Source: Marisa cornuarietis (taxonomy: Eukaryota; Mollusca; Gastropoda; Architaenioglossa; Ampullariidae). Taken from it: a stretch of 64,000 nucleotides of DNA. The stretch lies in contig SMMW01000005.1 in assembly GCA_004794655.1 (NCBI GenBank), positions 496,001-560,000 on the forward strand, written 5' to 3'. The notes beneath the pieces are model-generated. The model ran no database searches. It saw only the letters and a list, made by a program, of their open reading frames with translations, and had not been told where the DNA came from. Shown one piece after another: positions 1 through 28,128 of the stretch. The stretch's first letter is position 1. Every line of letters starts with the position of its first letter. The position numbers and the translations under genes are program-made.

Positions 1-2360
1 AACATCGTGTGACAGTCACAATCACAACAACATCAGTCGTATCTTTATCCAGCATAATGCTCAAAACAACTGACAGTGTGAGGGCACCATTGATATGCGT
101 GATCAAAACAGCTAAAAAAAAGAATTGAGGATGATAAACGTATTATGAGGAGCTTAACGGGAACACGTGCGAGTATCAGTAAGTAAATAGAAAATTTTGC
201 ATGCAGCTAAATGAGGAAGAAATAAGTTTTTACATCGATAAACATGTTTCAAAATATCATTTTTAACTGTAAAAAATCCTTATCAGCAGTCAGTTGTAAC
301 TATTGTTGCCCATTAAATATTTTGATCTGATTGACTTACCAGTCTGTTGAATGAATTCAGTTTGGACCAATTTTTAGCTTCATTCGAAGCTTCTAAATAA
401 AGTTCCAATCTGTAGGGCTGTATTCCAAGTTCAGTTGTTTCATTTTTTCGGCGAACGAAGTCACTTCTTGAACACGACAACCTGAGCGATGTTTCTTCGT
501 TTGACTTAAAGACATGCACACTCGCTGTTACAAATACTTCGATCGCGTAAGAGAACCTCCAGTATAGGAGAGTAATTTTCTCCCGCCTTCCTAGTTGTAG
601 GTGAGAATGCCGATGTTTGATGGCTTATATCTTTAAAATTAAGGATCATGATGTACTCATATTTGGAAAATTATTATTTTAAAACGAACTTAATCCGATT
701 ATAAAGAAATAATGTTGCGAGCGAGTTGACCTTTAAACAATCCTTAAAATCGATTTGGAGGTAAACTGTCACATGCAAAGTACCAAATAGACCAGAAAGA
801 TGTGGCTCAATTTCGGATTGTTAAATCGTGCCTAGTCAGTCCCCTGACTAAAGGTATAATGAATTAAACCTACCGTCCTTAATAAAAAAAAAGATTGTTC
901 ATTCACTCTACAACCCAGACTGTTTAAACATTATGGTATTGAAAACTATTGGTTCTCCATAATAATGATCCTGACAGAAAAGTTAAAAAACATTGTTACC
1001 GAAGTCTGCTATCTTGTCATCTAGGTAAACTCGCTATTCAGGTAAGGAAAAAAGGGAAAAAAACAGATGTAACATTGTACAAACAAATTTTAAACTAAAT
1101 CTCAGTTATAAAACACTAATAATAAACAGGAGACACGAACAGAGTATAAAGGACGGAAAAGAAACAACTATGCAGACAAGTAATAAAAGACAAACACGAA
1201 AGACAAAGAGGAATCAGGGAACTAACAACAAGGAGGGAGAGTCATAAATCTGCAGTGATATGACTAATTATAATTAAATAAATATTAACTAAATATTTTG
1301 GGAGTTTTGTAGCTGTAATCATATTTTACTGTAGCATGCTTGTTTAGTTTTGAAAAATAAACACATTGATTTTTACACCACATATTAAACACTCTCGAAA
1401 TCAGTCTTATCCTTTGTCAACGCCTTCTGTCTCGACAATACAACGACAATAGAATTTGTGCCCTGCATTGGATCTACATTCTTGCTGTTCTTCATCAATA
1501 ATAAGAGTTACTTGAACTACAGTTTATTACAAAGATAACACGTTCACACTTACACCAAATAAATTTTCTATTGTCCAAATAAACTGACCGCTGAACAAAC
1601 GATTTTCTTCGGTTGACAAAGAGAGCATAAATACGGAATTTCAGCCGCTGCTTTTAAGTAGCACATTTACCCAACTCGGGTATGCGAACTTCCTGGGTAA
1701 ACATGCTTCGTGAATACAAGCCCTGAATGATCCTCACCATTGCTAACTTATCATCTCCATTTTAAGAACAGGCGTGTAGCTGACATGAACATTACTCACT
1801 GCTTCATGTGAATGCCTAAGACATCTCGATCAGGATATAAAATATTCTCTGATGGAATATAGGAAGGAAGAAAGGAAATCAATGAAGACTCAATTAATTA
1901 AGGACGAAAAAGACTTGATTTTGGTTGCTTATATTTTGTACTGTCTAATTTTCTTATTCCCAGTTTATTCTATAAATTTGAATTTGAAATACTGCTTACT
2001 TACGAGGAGTAATTAATTATTAATAACTAACATCATTCCACTGTTTTCCCTTTTTTTCTATTTTTTTCTGCTCTATTGGTTGCAGGACTTTCTATGTTGT
2101 TGATAAGTGAGCATGTTACGCAGATTTGCGTCTTCTACTATGATTATGAAGTCTTTCGAGAAGACAATGTAGACAATAGTCGATGTTATATTAAAAATAT
2201 ACACACTCTACACGCCATATCAACATTACGATAAGATCCGTTTTTCAGAAATTTTGACTGGTGTCTAAACTGTAGTACAGGATGGCGAGGTTTCAACAGT
2301 TTCTGCTTTCAGTTGCGTTCTTGTCAATAGACGGCTCACGATGTACACTGGTTAAGCGAC
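1..2360. other. intergenic, no gene seen
   Basis: AT-rich sequence without a convincing exon, RNA gene or recognisable mobile element. The only open frame of note, near 313-519 on the minus strand, is short and shows no domain. Confidence 0.5.
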
Positions 2361-2363
2361 TTC

Positions 2364-2371
2364 TATATAAA
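2364..2371 (+). promoter_or_regulatory. candidate TATA box of IgR1
   Basis: TATATAAA lies about 150-180 bp upstream of the two possible start codons of IgR1 (2515 and 2548). Transcription would start near 2395. A tiny upstream ORF of three Met codons, Cys, Gly and stop begins at about 2429 in the predicted leader. The call rests on motif and position only. Confidence 0.4.
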
Positions 2372-2547
2372 CATTCTGCACGTTAGCAGACACCCAAGTA
2401 ATAAGGAAACTTTTCATTCGGACTGTGTACTGTATGATGATGTGTGGCTAGACTGTGGTTCTCCTTTTTGATTTTATAAAGAGAATAAGATGCTGTTTAT
2501 GTTCAGACGAAAGAATGTGGGACGTGTTTTCGACTACTAATGTTGTT

Positions 2548-17454
<14,907 letters not shown>

Positions 17455-18222
17455 GAGTCTGTTTGTGTGAGATTAATGCTCAAGAATGTCATCATTTTTT
17501 TCTCGTGTTATTGGGTTACCTCGAAGGGGACACTGAAGATTTTAACCAGGAATGATAAGTCACAGATATTTATGAACCTTTCATGCATACGCCTTTTAAA
17601 ATTTAGGCCTTTGTCCAGCAAGTGAGATCTCTGACTTGCCAAAAATATTTACTCGATATATATTTGTTTTAAAAATCCTTCTCACATTTGCTTAATTCTT
17701 TACACTCTGTCATTTTTATTGCCAAACATGAAAATAAGCAGCTCGTTTGGGCTATATTTATAATTTTTGGAATATTTTGTACATATCCGTGCAATGTGAT
17801 TGTTATGATATCCAAACAGAGTGGATACCCGGTATAATAGTGCTTTTTTTCACGCAACCATTGAAAATACGTGTCTTGTAATCCTTTTTCTTAACTCTTT
17901 CTTTAAGACACTCGCTTTAAGGTAACATCTTTTCCTGCAAGAATTAGGAAATATCGTTTTAAGAACTTTTAACTTTATGGATTTCTTTTACCTCTGTTTA
18001 CTGTGATTTTGATTTAACTCCTTCATGAGATCAGTATATTTTGTAGTTCTTTCGTTTCAGCCCCACAGCAATCTTCCTGGATCTTTTCACTGTGCTGTTT
18101 TGTTTGTTTGTTTGTTTTGTTTTTGTTTTTTTTCTAGAAAAGACTATTTTGACACGTTGTTATTCTTATTACAATATTTATCAAAAAATATGTGTAACAA
18201 TCGCCGGTCAACGAACAATAAA
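17455..18222 (+). other. IgR1 3' UTR region
   Basis: AT-rich noncoding sequence after the stop. The first good AATAAA is at 18217-18222, and another lies near 18681. The true cleavage site is unknown. Confidence 0.4.
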
Positions 18223-18410
18223 ACGGGAAAATATTGACTGCTCATTTAGGCAGCACTCAAAGAATATATTACTATTACAGTTGTTTAATCACTTATAAAA
18301 ATATCGCTTTCGGTAATATCATTAGCAATTTTACCAGTCTTATATTTTATGAAGTCATATTTATGTTTACGAACTTTAGTTCCATCCTTATTTCTAAGCT
18401 GATCTATCGG

Positions 18411-18437
18411 AGACACACACACACAAACACATATATC

Positions 18438-18495
<58 letters not shown>
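18411..18495 (+). repeat. (CA)n microsatellite
   Basis: Interrupted CA repeat downstream of IgR1. Confidence 0.95.
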
Positions 18496-18496
<1 letters not shown>

Positions 18497-18699
18497 GCAC
18501 ACGCATACACACGGATAACTGGATGAACAAACGCACGCTTACATCAGGCACCTAAAAGCAAACAACAGAAGGCAACCCACCTTTATTGATAAGTTTCTCT
18601 GCATTCGTTTTATAGAATTTTAAAGGTCAATTCCTTATTAATTCTATTTGAATATATGTGAATATTTAACAAAATGTTTCAATAAACAGTCTTTAGACT

Positions 18700-20760
18700 A
18701 CGTTTTAAATGTGTAAAAATATTCATATTTATGTACAGCGATCATGATTATGAACACTTGTATGCCTAGTGTTCATTAAAAGAACAACCATGCTTATGTC
18801 GAGAAGACTACTTTTATTATTTGCTACTCTGCAAAAGTAGCCCCATATTGCCAGTTCACAAACTCAGTGTTGATGCCATGAAAATGTGTGTTCAGATGAA
18901 AGATCAAAAGCACCGCTCGCTTCTTCGTCACAAAAAAACTCTTTTAGCAATTAATGCACCAGGCGTTTTAACGGATTTTTTTTTATATTGAATGTACTTG
19001 TTTGTGTTAGTGTAAGTATGGTAGGTTTGTGTTGTAGTGTGATTATTCATGAATGTCTAGGCGGATATTTAGGGTGATAAACAGGTAGCTGTGCAATTTA
19101 GTCAAGGTTAGAGGTGTATATCAATACTGGGGTAAGCTGAAATATCGACCAAGGTTTACAGAAAGCGCTTTTGTCCTCGATCATAAAACTTGTCAGGAAA
19201 ATCAGTTTCGTAAATGACTGTACTTTAAAGTATAACACGACTAACTGTCCGTTAACTGTCACTTTCAAGTCACCTAACACGTGCAGGCTCGTATAAACTT
19301 ATTAGCCTACTTTTAGTCGAGAAGGTCTGGGTTCGATTTCCGTCTGAGAAAAGCTCCAGATTATCAAAAGGTGACGAACCATGCAGCTGTTCCATTAGCA
19401 ATTGAGATTTTAATTAGGTCTCCGCATTAAAACATCCGCAACAAGTTTTAACCTTTCTGTGATGTCAGTTTTGTCTATCCGACACCTGGATGACCCTAAT
19501 ATTGGACTTTCTAATATTCAGAATTTAAAGATAATCAAGTTCTGAAAACTATTAATGTATGAAAATTATAATTTTGATGATAAAATTACAACAGCGCTCT
19601 AGAAGAGTTATAAATCAGCTTAATTAAGGGAAGTCTTTGATATTGAAAGGCACGTGGAATGAACTAGTGTATCATGCTACGAACAAACGGACAAAAATGG
19701 ATGAAAGTAATAACAGAAAGAATTAATGAATAAATACTGTGTTTGAAAGTCACACCCGCTTCAACTGCATCAAAAAATATAACACAGATGGAAGGCATGT
19801 GATGTGATAGTCGATTCTGACGATGAGGATGCGACGTGAGATCACAGAATTAGGGGTTTATTCGTTTGTCCGTTCCTGTGAAATTTTTCATTCGATCATA
19901 TTCTTTCTATCTATCAATTACTGTGTCAGCTCCTGAAATCACTTAATATAGATGCAGTTTTCTCGAGCAGAAAAAAAGAGCCCGATTGTTTCTATAGCTA
20001 CGTGAACTGACACTAAGGCGTCAAACAAAAGAATATTTGATTAAGATGGGTGAAATCAAAACTCATTACTGCGATACCCCTGTAGCAAAATAAAGCAAAA
20101 AGAGTGTCAACAATGGGTCACTAGACTGATAGACAAAAATGAGAACAGCGACGGTTACTGTCCTGATGTGTGCGAGGAAAGAGATGTTCTCTAACAATTT
20201 CCTAGAGGAAACCTGTCTATAGCAGATGCACAAGTATTCATTGTGTAAAGAATGCTTAAAGGATCATCAAACCTTGCTTAAAGCCCGCATTTAATACAAA
20301 GCCAAGGGTCATGGCATTCGGGTTACAGAGGTTCATACGAAGTGGGCCACTCTCATCAAAAATGATTGCAGGTTAATTGTCACAAAACGCCGTGTCACTG
20401 GTAGAAGGCTTTTAGAAAAATACAGCAGGATTATTCAATTATTATCTTTTATTGTATTCAATGCTAAGAATCCGATAAGATTTTTAATCAGCGCGAGAAA
20501 AAAGAAAGAGAGAAAGTAAAGACACACACGAATATTAGAAAGGACATGCAATGCTATGTTGTGAAATTGTCATCTCGATAAAGGATGCTGTTCTCAAAAT
20601 GTCTTTCTGCTTCAGGACAAACACATTTTTGCTCGCATGCACACAGGAGTGCACATGAACTCTACGGAGACCTAATGAACTCAGTGAAATTCGCGGAGGT
20701 CATTGACCAGTTTCTATGCGGAAAGATTTTACTTCTGCCCAGTCAACCCACACTGATTTC
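18700..20760. other. spacer, nothing recognised
   Basis: Noncoding, AT-rich sequence between convergent genes. I looked on the minus strand for cytoplasmic-tail exons of IgR2 (YAVVDK-, YLNN- or EYCTL-like) and saw none. Confidence 0.4.
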
Positions 20761-20770
20761 CATGTGAAAG

Positions 20771-20780
20771 TAGGTTGTTG
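20771..20780 (+). repeat. target-site duplication of the SINE, left copy
   Basis: TAGGTTGTTG, identical to 21037-21046. Confidence 0.85.
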
Positions 20781-21036
20781 GGAAGCGGATGGCCGAGTGG
20801 TTAGACCGCTGGCGTCCGAACCGAGAGCACGTTGGTTCAATTCCCGATAAGCGGAGCAAACTTCCCCCAGTCGACCCACTTGACGGGAATGGGTACCTGA
20901 CTCCATAGAGGGTTGGGGAAGGTAAGGTAGCGAGGAAAAGGAGATGGACAATATACAGCTGGCCCCGAGAAAAGTGAGGTCTCTTAACACCTCACCCCCC
21001 AACGACCTGAAAAGGTTATGGAATGACCTTTACCTT
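20781..21036 (+). mobile_element. tRNA-derived SINE with perfect TSDs
   Basis: Box A TGGCCGAGTGG (20790-20800) and box B GGTTCAATTCC (20834-20844) form a tRNA-like head. A body of about 190 bp follows, ending in ACCTTT-type repeats. Ten-base direct repeats TAGGTTGTTG flank it exactly at 20771-20780 and 21037-21046. This marks an intact, probably recent LINE-mediated insertion. Confidence 0.9.
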
Positions 21037-21046
21037 TAGGTTGTTG
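21037..21046 (+). repeat. target-site duplication of the SINE, right copy
   Basis: TAGGTTGTTG, identical to 20771-20780. Confidence 0.85.
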
Positions 21047-21425
21047 TGATCCAAGTGTGTCATGAGAAAACCCGTGTAATGATTGACAAAGAACAAGAGT
21101 TATAGCATATATAAAATGACATGACTACTTCCAAGGTGATAGAACAAAACAAACAAACAAACACTGAAATGGATGAAGCTTAAAGAATCTTATTGCGTCT
21201 CTTTTTGTGATGATATTCATTTGAAATTCATATTTAACTAAAATCTAGAGTCTTCAGTCAATCTGAAAGTATGTGCAAATACAGAAATTGTGAACTATAC
21301 ATATGCATGGTTGTTGAAGGCACTCATCATACACAGTAGCTGGATTTCAACTATTGATGATGGAACGCTGATGAAGGGTTTAGCAGGCTATTATGTGCAT
21401 GTTTGTGTAGCGAGAAAGAATCGTA

Positions 21426-21513
<88 letters not shown>
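21426..21513 (+). repeat. (CA)n microsatellite
   Basis: Perfect CA repeat of about 43 units. Confidence 0.97.
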
Positions 21514-21516
<3 letters not shown>

Positions 21517-22454
21517 TTCAGGTACTGATTCTCTCTCGCAAAAAGAACGTGCACACAGAAATAAAAAGAAAGAAAGGAGAGAGAGTAGAAAAAAGAAGCT
21601 ATAAACTGTCGATACTGATTCACTGAAAATAGCTTTCGTTTGGGGCTTTTCAATACAAGCGGCAATAATTGTTATGTGTCTGACAGATTAAGATAAAACT
21701 CGTGTTTCAGATGACCAGGTGTAACAGTTTTTAGCGTCAAGTGCAGCCGATCAAACAGCAGGCATTCATTTTTCTTTTTCGGAAATATGATCTGGTAATC
21801 AAAGAACATGTTCAAAAATTGTTGACAGCCACGAGTGAACCAGGGATTCCAGTAGAGAAATTTAGATTCTCACACCTCTTTCTTCAGAAACTCCACCTCA
21901 GTCATAGCACATTGTTTTCTTAGCATACGGAATACTACTTCTCATCATCCTGGATCAGAATTTAAAATGTTTTAATCGTTTAGATAGATACACGTTTATG
22001 TTTAGAAGAACGTGAAGACCGCTTTTCATTTAGCAGCAGCGATTGTTTGTTTTGAAGCTATATTTAGAAGCCTAGTTGCTATGCTTTTGATATCAGAGCA
22101 TGAGAACGCAAGTTGTTGACTGTATCGTTCACGGGAGAGAACTGTAGTTTCAAGCAGGAGACATGAGGAAGAGTTGTCAACCATTGAAGCGATGTAATCT
22201 CTCTACTACGATGCTCCTATGTTTGGCACAGAGTACAACAATCACATTTAACAGCCACAAATATGTCGCATATTTTTACAGTCAAAACGCTTGTGTTTCA
22301 TCTCATTTTCAAGAACAAACAAATTAGTAGACTTTATTGTACTTTATTCTATCGCAATTCGACCAAAGTAAATACCAAATATGAGTCATACAGGAAATTC
22401 CGCGGTGACAAACACCAGACGGACAGAGTGACGGTCGGTCAAGCCAAGTGTCGA

Positions 22455-22570
22455 AATGTTGGAGTCTCATGTAGCGCCATTAATTGTACAAACTATCGAT
22501 ACAAATGTCTTGGAAAATCATTTTTCAGATTTCCACCAGACGAAGCAAGGCTAGCACCTGAAGATTTTCA
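22455..22570 (+). pseudogene. THAP zinc-finger fragment
   Basis: Within an open frame at 22263-22688, the segment VSCSAINCTNYRYK...GKSFFRFPPDEAR matches the start of a THAP domain: the CxxxxC pair, the Arg/Lys-rich linker and the FxRFP motif. The second half of the domain, with the CxxH pair, is absent, so this is a truncated copy or one exon. THAP domains bind DNA in transcription factors and in P-element and related transposases. No transposase catalytic domain is visible nearby. Confidence 0.5.
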
Positions 22571-23719
22571 CGAATTTGTCCATGTAGACATAATTATTGT
22601 TTTCTGTGGAATATTGATGCTGAAAAAATGTCGTCTGCTACAATTCATTTTCACGACTGTCGAAATAGCATGCCTTGTCAAAAAGTGATCATAGAATTAA
22701 TAATTTTAGTAGGCTGCTCGATTTTCTGGTAGATGTGGATTCATTCTGTCGTTTGTATGATGTTAATTATTTGTGCAAAGCATCATTGATGACATTTGTT
22801 TTGACAATCAAGCAAAGGAACACAAAGATCAAGTGCACATGCCCCTGAAAAAAAACTGTGATTTCAGGACAGAATTCCGCAGCTAGCTGAAAAAACTAGG
22901 TATCAGATGCATATTGTATATGTATATATATATATATTTGACAGTACCTGTGCAAAGTATTTGTTTAATGTTAATGTGTAAATAAAAAGAAAACTCTATA
23001 GTTCTGGTTTCCATACCTGTCCCAGTGTGTGCATGCGTGTGCATGGTATATTTATTAGTATTTTTTAGACAAACCTAGCTAACCAGACGTGCCAGAAAGA
23101 TCACCTAATGTTTCATTAATGCTCCAACTGTCACCTATAAAACACAAGTTAAGGAGGAACTCTTCCATGGCCTGTAGGAAGCATGTAACAGAAAACCTGC
23201 TTGAATGGTTCTGATTAAAACATCACTCACTCATGCACTCACTCATGTACTAATATCTGATCATATCTGGTATTTCCTTTTCCACAAGTCTATTCCAAGT
23301 TCTCATGCCTCGTCCATCCCTTCATTCATTGACTGGTATACTCGTCTGCTGCGTCTTCATTGTAGTATATGACTTTTATCAAGGCAAAGATCGCAGAGTA
23401 TAGTGGCTTCGGAAGTGGATCATCTTTGAAGCCAGAGGGGGTTTTCTTGTCACGAGGAAGTCTCGAACCCGCAATCATTTGTCTGTTCTTACGTTAATAC
23501 ACGAAAATTCGCGGTTGCGGACCCGCCAGGTAACCAGTTTGTTAGTTAAAAACTCGGGCATAACTTTTAGTTAGAAACTCACTCACAACGTGTTACTAAG
23601 AAACTCTGACACAACATGCCTTCACCAAGCAGGTCATACCACAGCACCCAAACCAAAACTGATACAACACAGATACAAAACATTTTTCAGTTAGTACAGA
23701 ATGATTAGTCCTTATAATC

Positions 23720-24052
<333 letters not shown>

Positions 24053-24419
24053 AAATTCTCTTTTTCTATCGTTAAAGCGCTGACAACAAATTCAGAATGC
24101 TTATTTATTTTCCAAAACTGAATGTGCCTTTCCGTTCCTTAAATATTTTCATGTTTTCCCTCTGCTTACCGAAACTTTGCAAACAGAATGCTGCTGCGCA
24201 GGATGAGAGCAGTTTATGATTTAAAGATGTGATTTGAACATGTAATCACAAGGAGTGCCACTCATCTTAAGTAGATAGTGTGAGAGCGGATTTCATCTAG
24301 TGATTATTGCTATCACAAAATTTGATACGGAAATTGAAAAGAAAGACATTATCACAAGAGTTTTACGCTTCTACTCTTTGACCGTGAGTTAAACGATAAA
24401 ACAATAATAAATAATTTAC

Positions 24420-24539
24420 CTTTCATCCTTTTCTTCGTTACAAGAATGAGAACAACAACCGCTGTGATAAAAATCCCTCCACCAGCTGTAAAGCCGAAGA
24501 CAGTGAGATAGTCTTTGAGTGAATAATTTTCTTCTCTTC
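24420..24539 (-). CDS. IgR2 membrane-span exon
   Basis: A 120-nt phase 1-1 exon. It encodes LTVFGFTAGGGIFITAV, VVLILV and the stop-transfer TKKRMK, aligned with IgR1 exon 8. Confidence 0.85.
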
Positions 24540-27500
24540 CTGCTTAAAAAAGGTGAGAAAAAAAGTTAATGCGTGTACATTAAGATCACTAAAGAGTAAA
24601 ACTTAAGTAAGATGTTGGTATTTAAAAACGAAATGAAATGAAACAGATACAAATTATTGTGTTCTGCAGTCTCTTTCACTCAATGTAGATATAAGCATTG
24701 TTGATGTAAGCTGTGTTCATGAAGGAGGTATGACATACCATAATACACTGGAAGAAGGCATTTTTGTAATTGTCGTTTCGGTTGTTTGCATACATATATC
24801 TACTGACAAGCTAATGTACTTTATTTGTTCTAATAAAATATAGTTAAATACACGGTTCGCTATTGGCGTAGCACACTCACCGTAGCTTATCTCAAAAGTG
24901 AAGTTCTTATCACCATGCTTATTGGTGACCTCAACCTTGTACCGTGAGTGGTACGCATTGCCAAACAAATGGAGAGTACACCTCGATATGTAACGGTGCT
25001 TTCTGTCTGATTTACAGAAAGCATTCACCTCGAAGTTTTTAACATAAGATAATTCAGTGCTGTTGATTATTAGTTCTGCGAACCACACTCCAGACACAGC
25101 AGGTGCCGGGAAGGCGATGACATCAAAGCTCAGCTCTTCATTTTTGTCTGTAACCTTGATCTTGCTAATATAGGCAGATGATACACTTCGAGGTTTACCT
25201 GATACATCAAAAATAGTTACACAGACTAAAATGCATTCCTCTTACAAATGCAATTTATGCTTTTCAATTGAAGAGGTTTAAGAATGAAGTATTTTGAAGG
25301 GGCTGGGAGACGATCAGATAACATTTTAGTAGACAAGCAGTCCATAAAGTGTGATTATATTGCCGACTGAATGTGTTTGTAACGATGTTTCTAAGTATGC
25401 CCTTATGTCCTTCAAAACATTTCTGTAGAAATTAACCAGTAGAATTTCTCCAGTGGGCGTTAAATACCAAATTTTTGTCTCGGCTACAGTATATTCCTTG
25501 GTCTCGTTAAGCTTAAAATATCCATTTTACAAGCGGAAACCCGACTATATGAACACGATACATTTATAAATTCAAATGGGATTTATATGAGGATTTAAGC
25601 AACTTAGTGTAGCTAAATTAATTAGTACTCGCACGGAAAAAAATAAATGCAAAACACGAAATTGTGACCAAAGGCAACTAACTCAAAGATTTACATTTGA
25701 CATCAAGAGCGAGACTGTAAGAAGTGGTCACATGACGTGAAAACTCGTTCCATGCAGAGCAAGTGTAAGTGGCCGTGTCTTCACAGCGAGCGATGATAGT
25801 GTAGATGATAACAGATGAGCCTTTGAAGACAGCAGCGTCGTTGTCATCGTTATAGATGGACACGTTTGGTGTGGGTCGGCCATCTGATTCACACCTGAAG
25901 TGCACCTGGTGTCCCTCCAGAACTGTCTCGTGTCCCTCATGACCATTGGCCGAAAGTCGGGGTGTCTTGGCGGCGTCTGAATATGTGAGAGTGTAAAGGT
26001 GTGTAACTTTCTGAAGGGACTTTTACTTTAAGTGTCACACTCTCGATGTACCATACCATGCTCATTGTGTATTCTCTATCCCTTTCAATAGTTCTTTTTC
26101 ATCCACCATGTTAAAGTTATTTAAAAAGTAAATTAATGAGAAATTTCTTCTCAAATGTTGAAGAAAGCATTAAAGTCCGACTATCCGTTACTGATGTATT
26201 ATTAATTCATACATTGCGTCTGAGGGGGCTTACACTTTCAGGTTCCTTATTATTTGACCTTCTTTGAAAAGTGATTCATCAAGTAATAGTGAACTCAATC
26301 AAAGACTGATGTAAAGGCAGGTTTTATTTTACTTTAATCCTGATTAGTTCTAAACTTAGAAACAAGAAATTACAACAACCATTCACTTACATCCCACAAA
26401 AGTGGTGTAGTTCTGTCCCTTAATCTCCATGGTTCCCCAGATGAAGTAACATCTGAACCAGGTTCTATCATGATCCATCAAAGTCAGGGACTGAGTATAG
26501 TGCAGTTCTTTTGCTGTGTAATCTTGTTGCATTTGCTTGACTGACATCTTCTGGTTTGTATGATTACCTACGATCCATCTCAAGTATCCTGCAGGTTGTC
26601 CAAGACTTGTTGTCCTACATGTACAGGTCACCTCAGTGTTTTCTAACAGGTAGAGCTGCGGGCCACAGGACATGGTTGGCGATTTCGGCCAGTCTAAAGA
26701 AAATAAACAGTTTCTTCAAACTCTTCAAGTCAAATTAAATTAATTGGGTCTAGTATTTACGGCAGCAACATTCCATGCAGGCTACTTAAAAGAAGCATAA
26801 ATACACGTTCTTGTATGTATGTATATGTAACAGTTGTGGATCGAAAAGCATGCGTAGTTCAACGGAAAACAAATATATATTCTTACCAACTGTGAACAGC
26901 TCATCACTAATAGAAACTAGTCGTCTGCCTGGTGAGACAGAAACTAAAAATGTATAGGTTCCTTCTTCTGTTGGGAGAGTTGTGTGGAACTGACAGGAGC
27001 CTGACACCTTCACTTCACTCTTGCTGATCCACTCACTAGTCGGGGATGTCACCATGGAGACAATTTCGATGGTTTGTTTCTTTAACTGGAAGAAGAATTA
27101 ATTTCATATCTCAATTTTTTGTTACTTTCTTATTTTTGAATAATAATATTTGTAGTAGCAATATTAGCAATATTATTATTAGTAAAAAGCACTATCGTTC
27201 ACTTTTAGCTGCATTTAACGCTCTTATTAGTTTTGTTAGCCAAGAGAGTGTAATAAATTTATACAGTTTAAATCAGTGACAAAACAGTTCACTCAACTTT
27301 CATCATTTGTGTTTCTACAGCGATTTATAGTTACAATCATTCTAGAACATGTTTGAGCTTACATTCTAATTGAAAAATTTACGTTATAGAAACAGTGTAT
27401 CGGTGTAAATATGTTTACACGTTGTTGTCTATAAATATACCTTGTATTATTTTTGCACGGAAAGAGAGACCCCGAGAAAATTTGTACAAGAAATATATAA

Positions 27501-28060
27501 GTAAATGAAGGAAACTTAGGGCCATGTACTGGCGATATGGGCAAGTTAATGGTACTTTACAAATAATTACACACACATATATCAACGCACGCAACACCAC
27601 ATGCAGAAGTACTCACAACCAGAACCATAAAATCCACTGTACTATTATTATCACTTCTGTTGATTTAATAATTATATTATATGCATCTAATGTGTTCTTG
27701 GTGCAGTTTTAAAAGAATACTGTATCTGCATTTTTGTAATGTTGAAAAAGTCACAATGAACAAATTCTTATAACTGATGCTAGCTATGTACGTGTGCGAA
27801 TTAAAAACTTCTCAATAGTTACTGTTGCTAAATGAGAAAACTCTGTTATCGTTATTATATGTTATCGATAGATTTTTATAGAAAGATTCACCATATCTTT
27901 CGAACGGATCAGTTGGCACGCATAACTTTCCCGCGAGGAGTAGACATTCGTGATGAAGCACGACACACTGACTGACCAGGAGGCATTTACTGCTGTGCAT
28001 GACACGTCTTGTGGGGGATCTGTTGAGTGAGATGAACTAAGATGATTTATTGAGAATAGT

Positions 28061-28128
<68 letters not shown>

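Noticed and set aside
19300..19400. GGTTCGATTTCC box-B-like motif near 19330
   Set aside because: No matching box A at tRNA spacing and no target duplication.
20700..21002. 100-residue minus-strand open frame
   Set aside because: It is the antisense of the tRNA-derived SINE.
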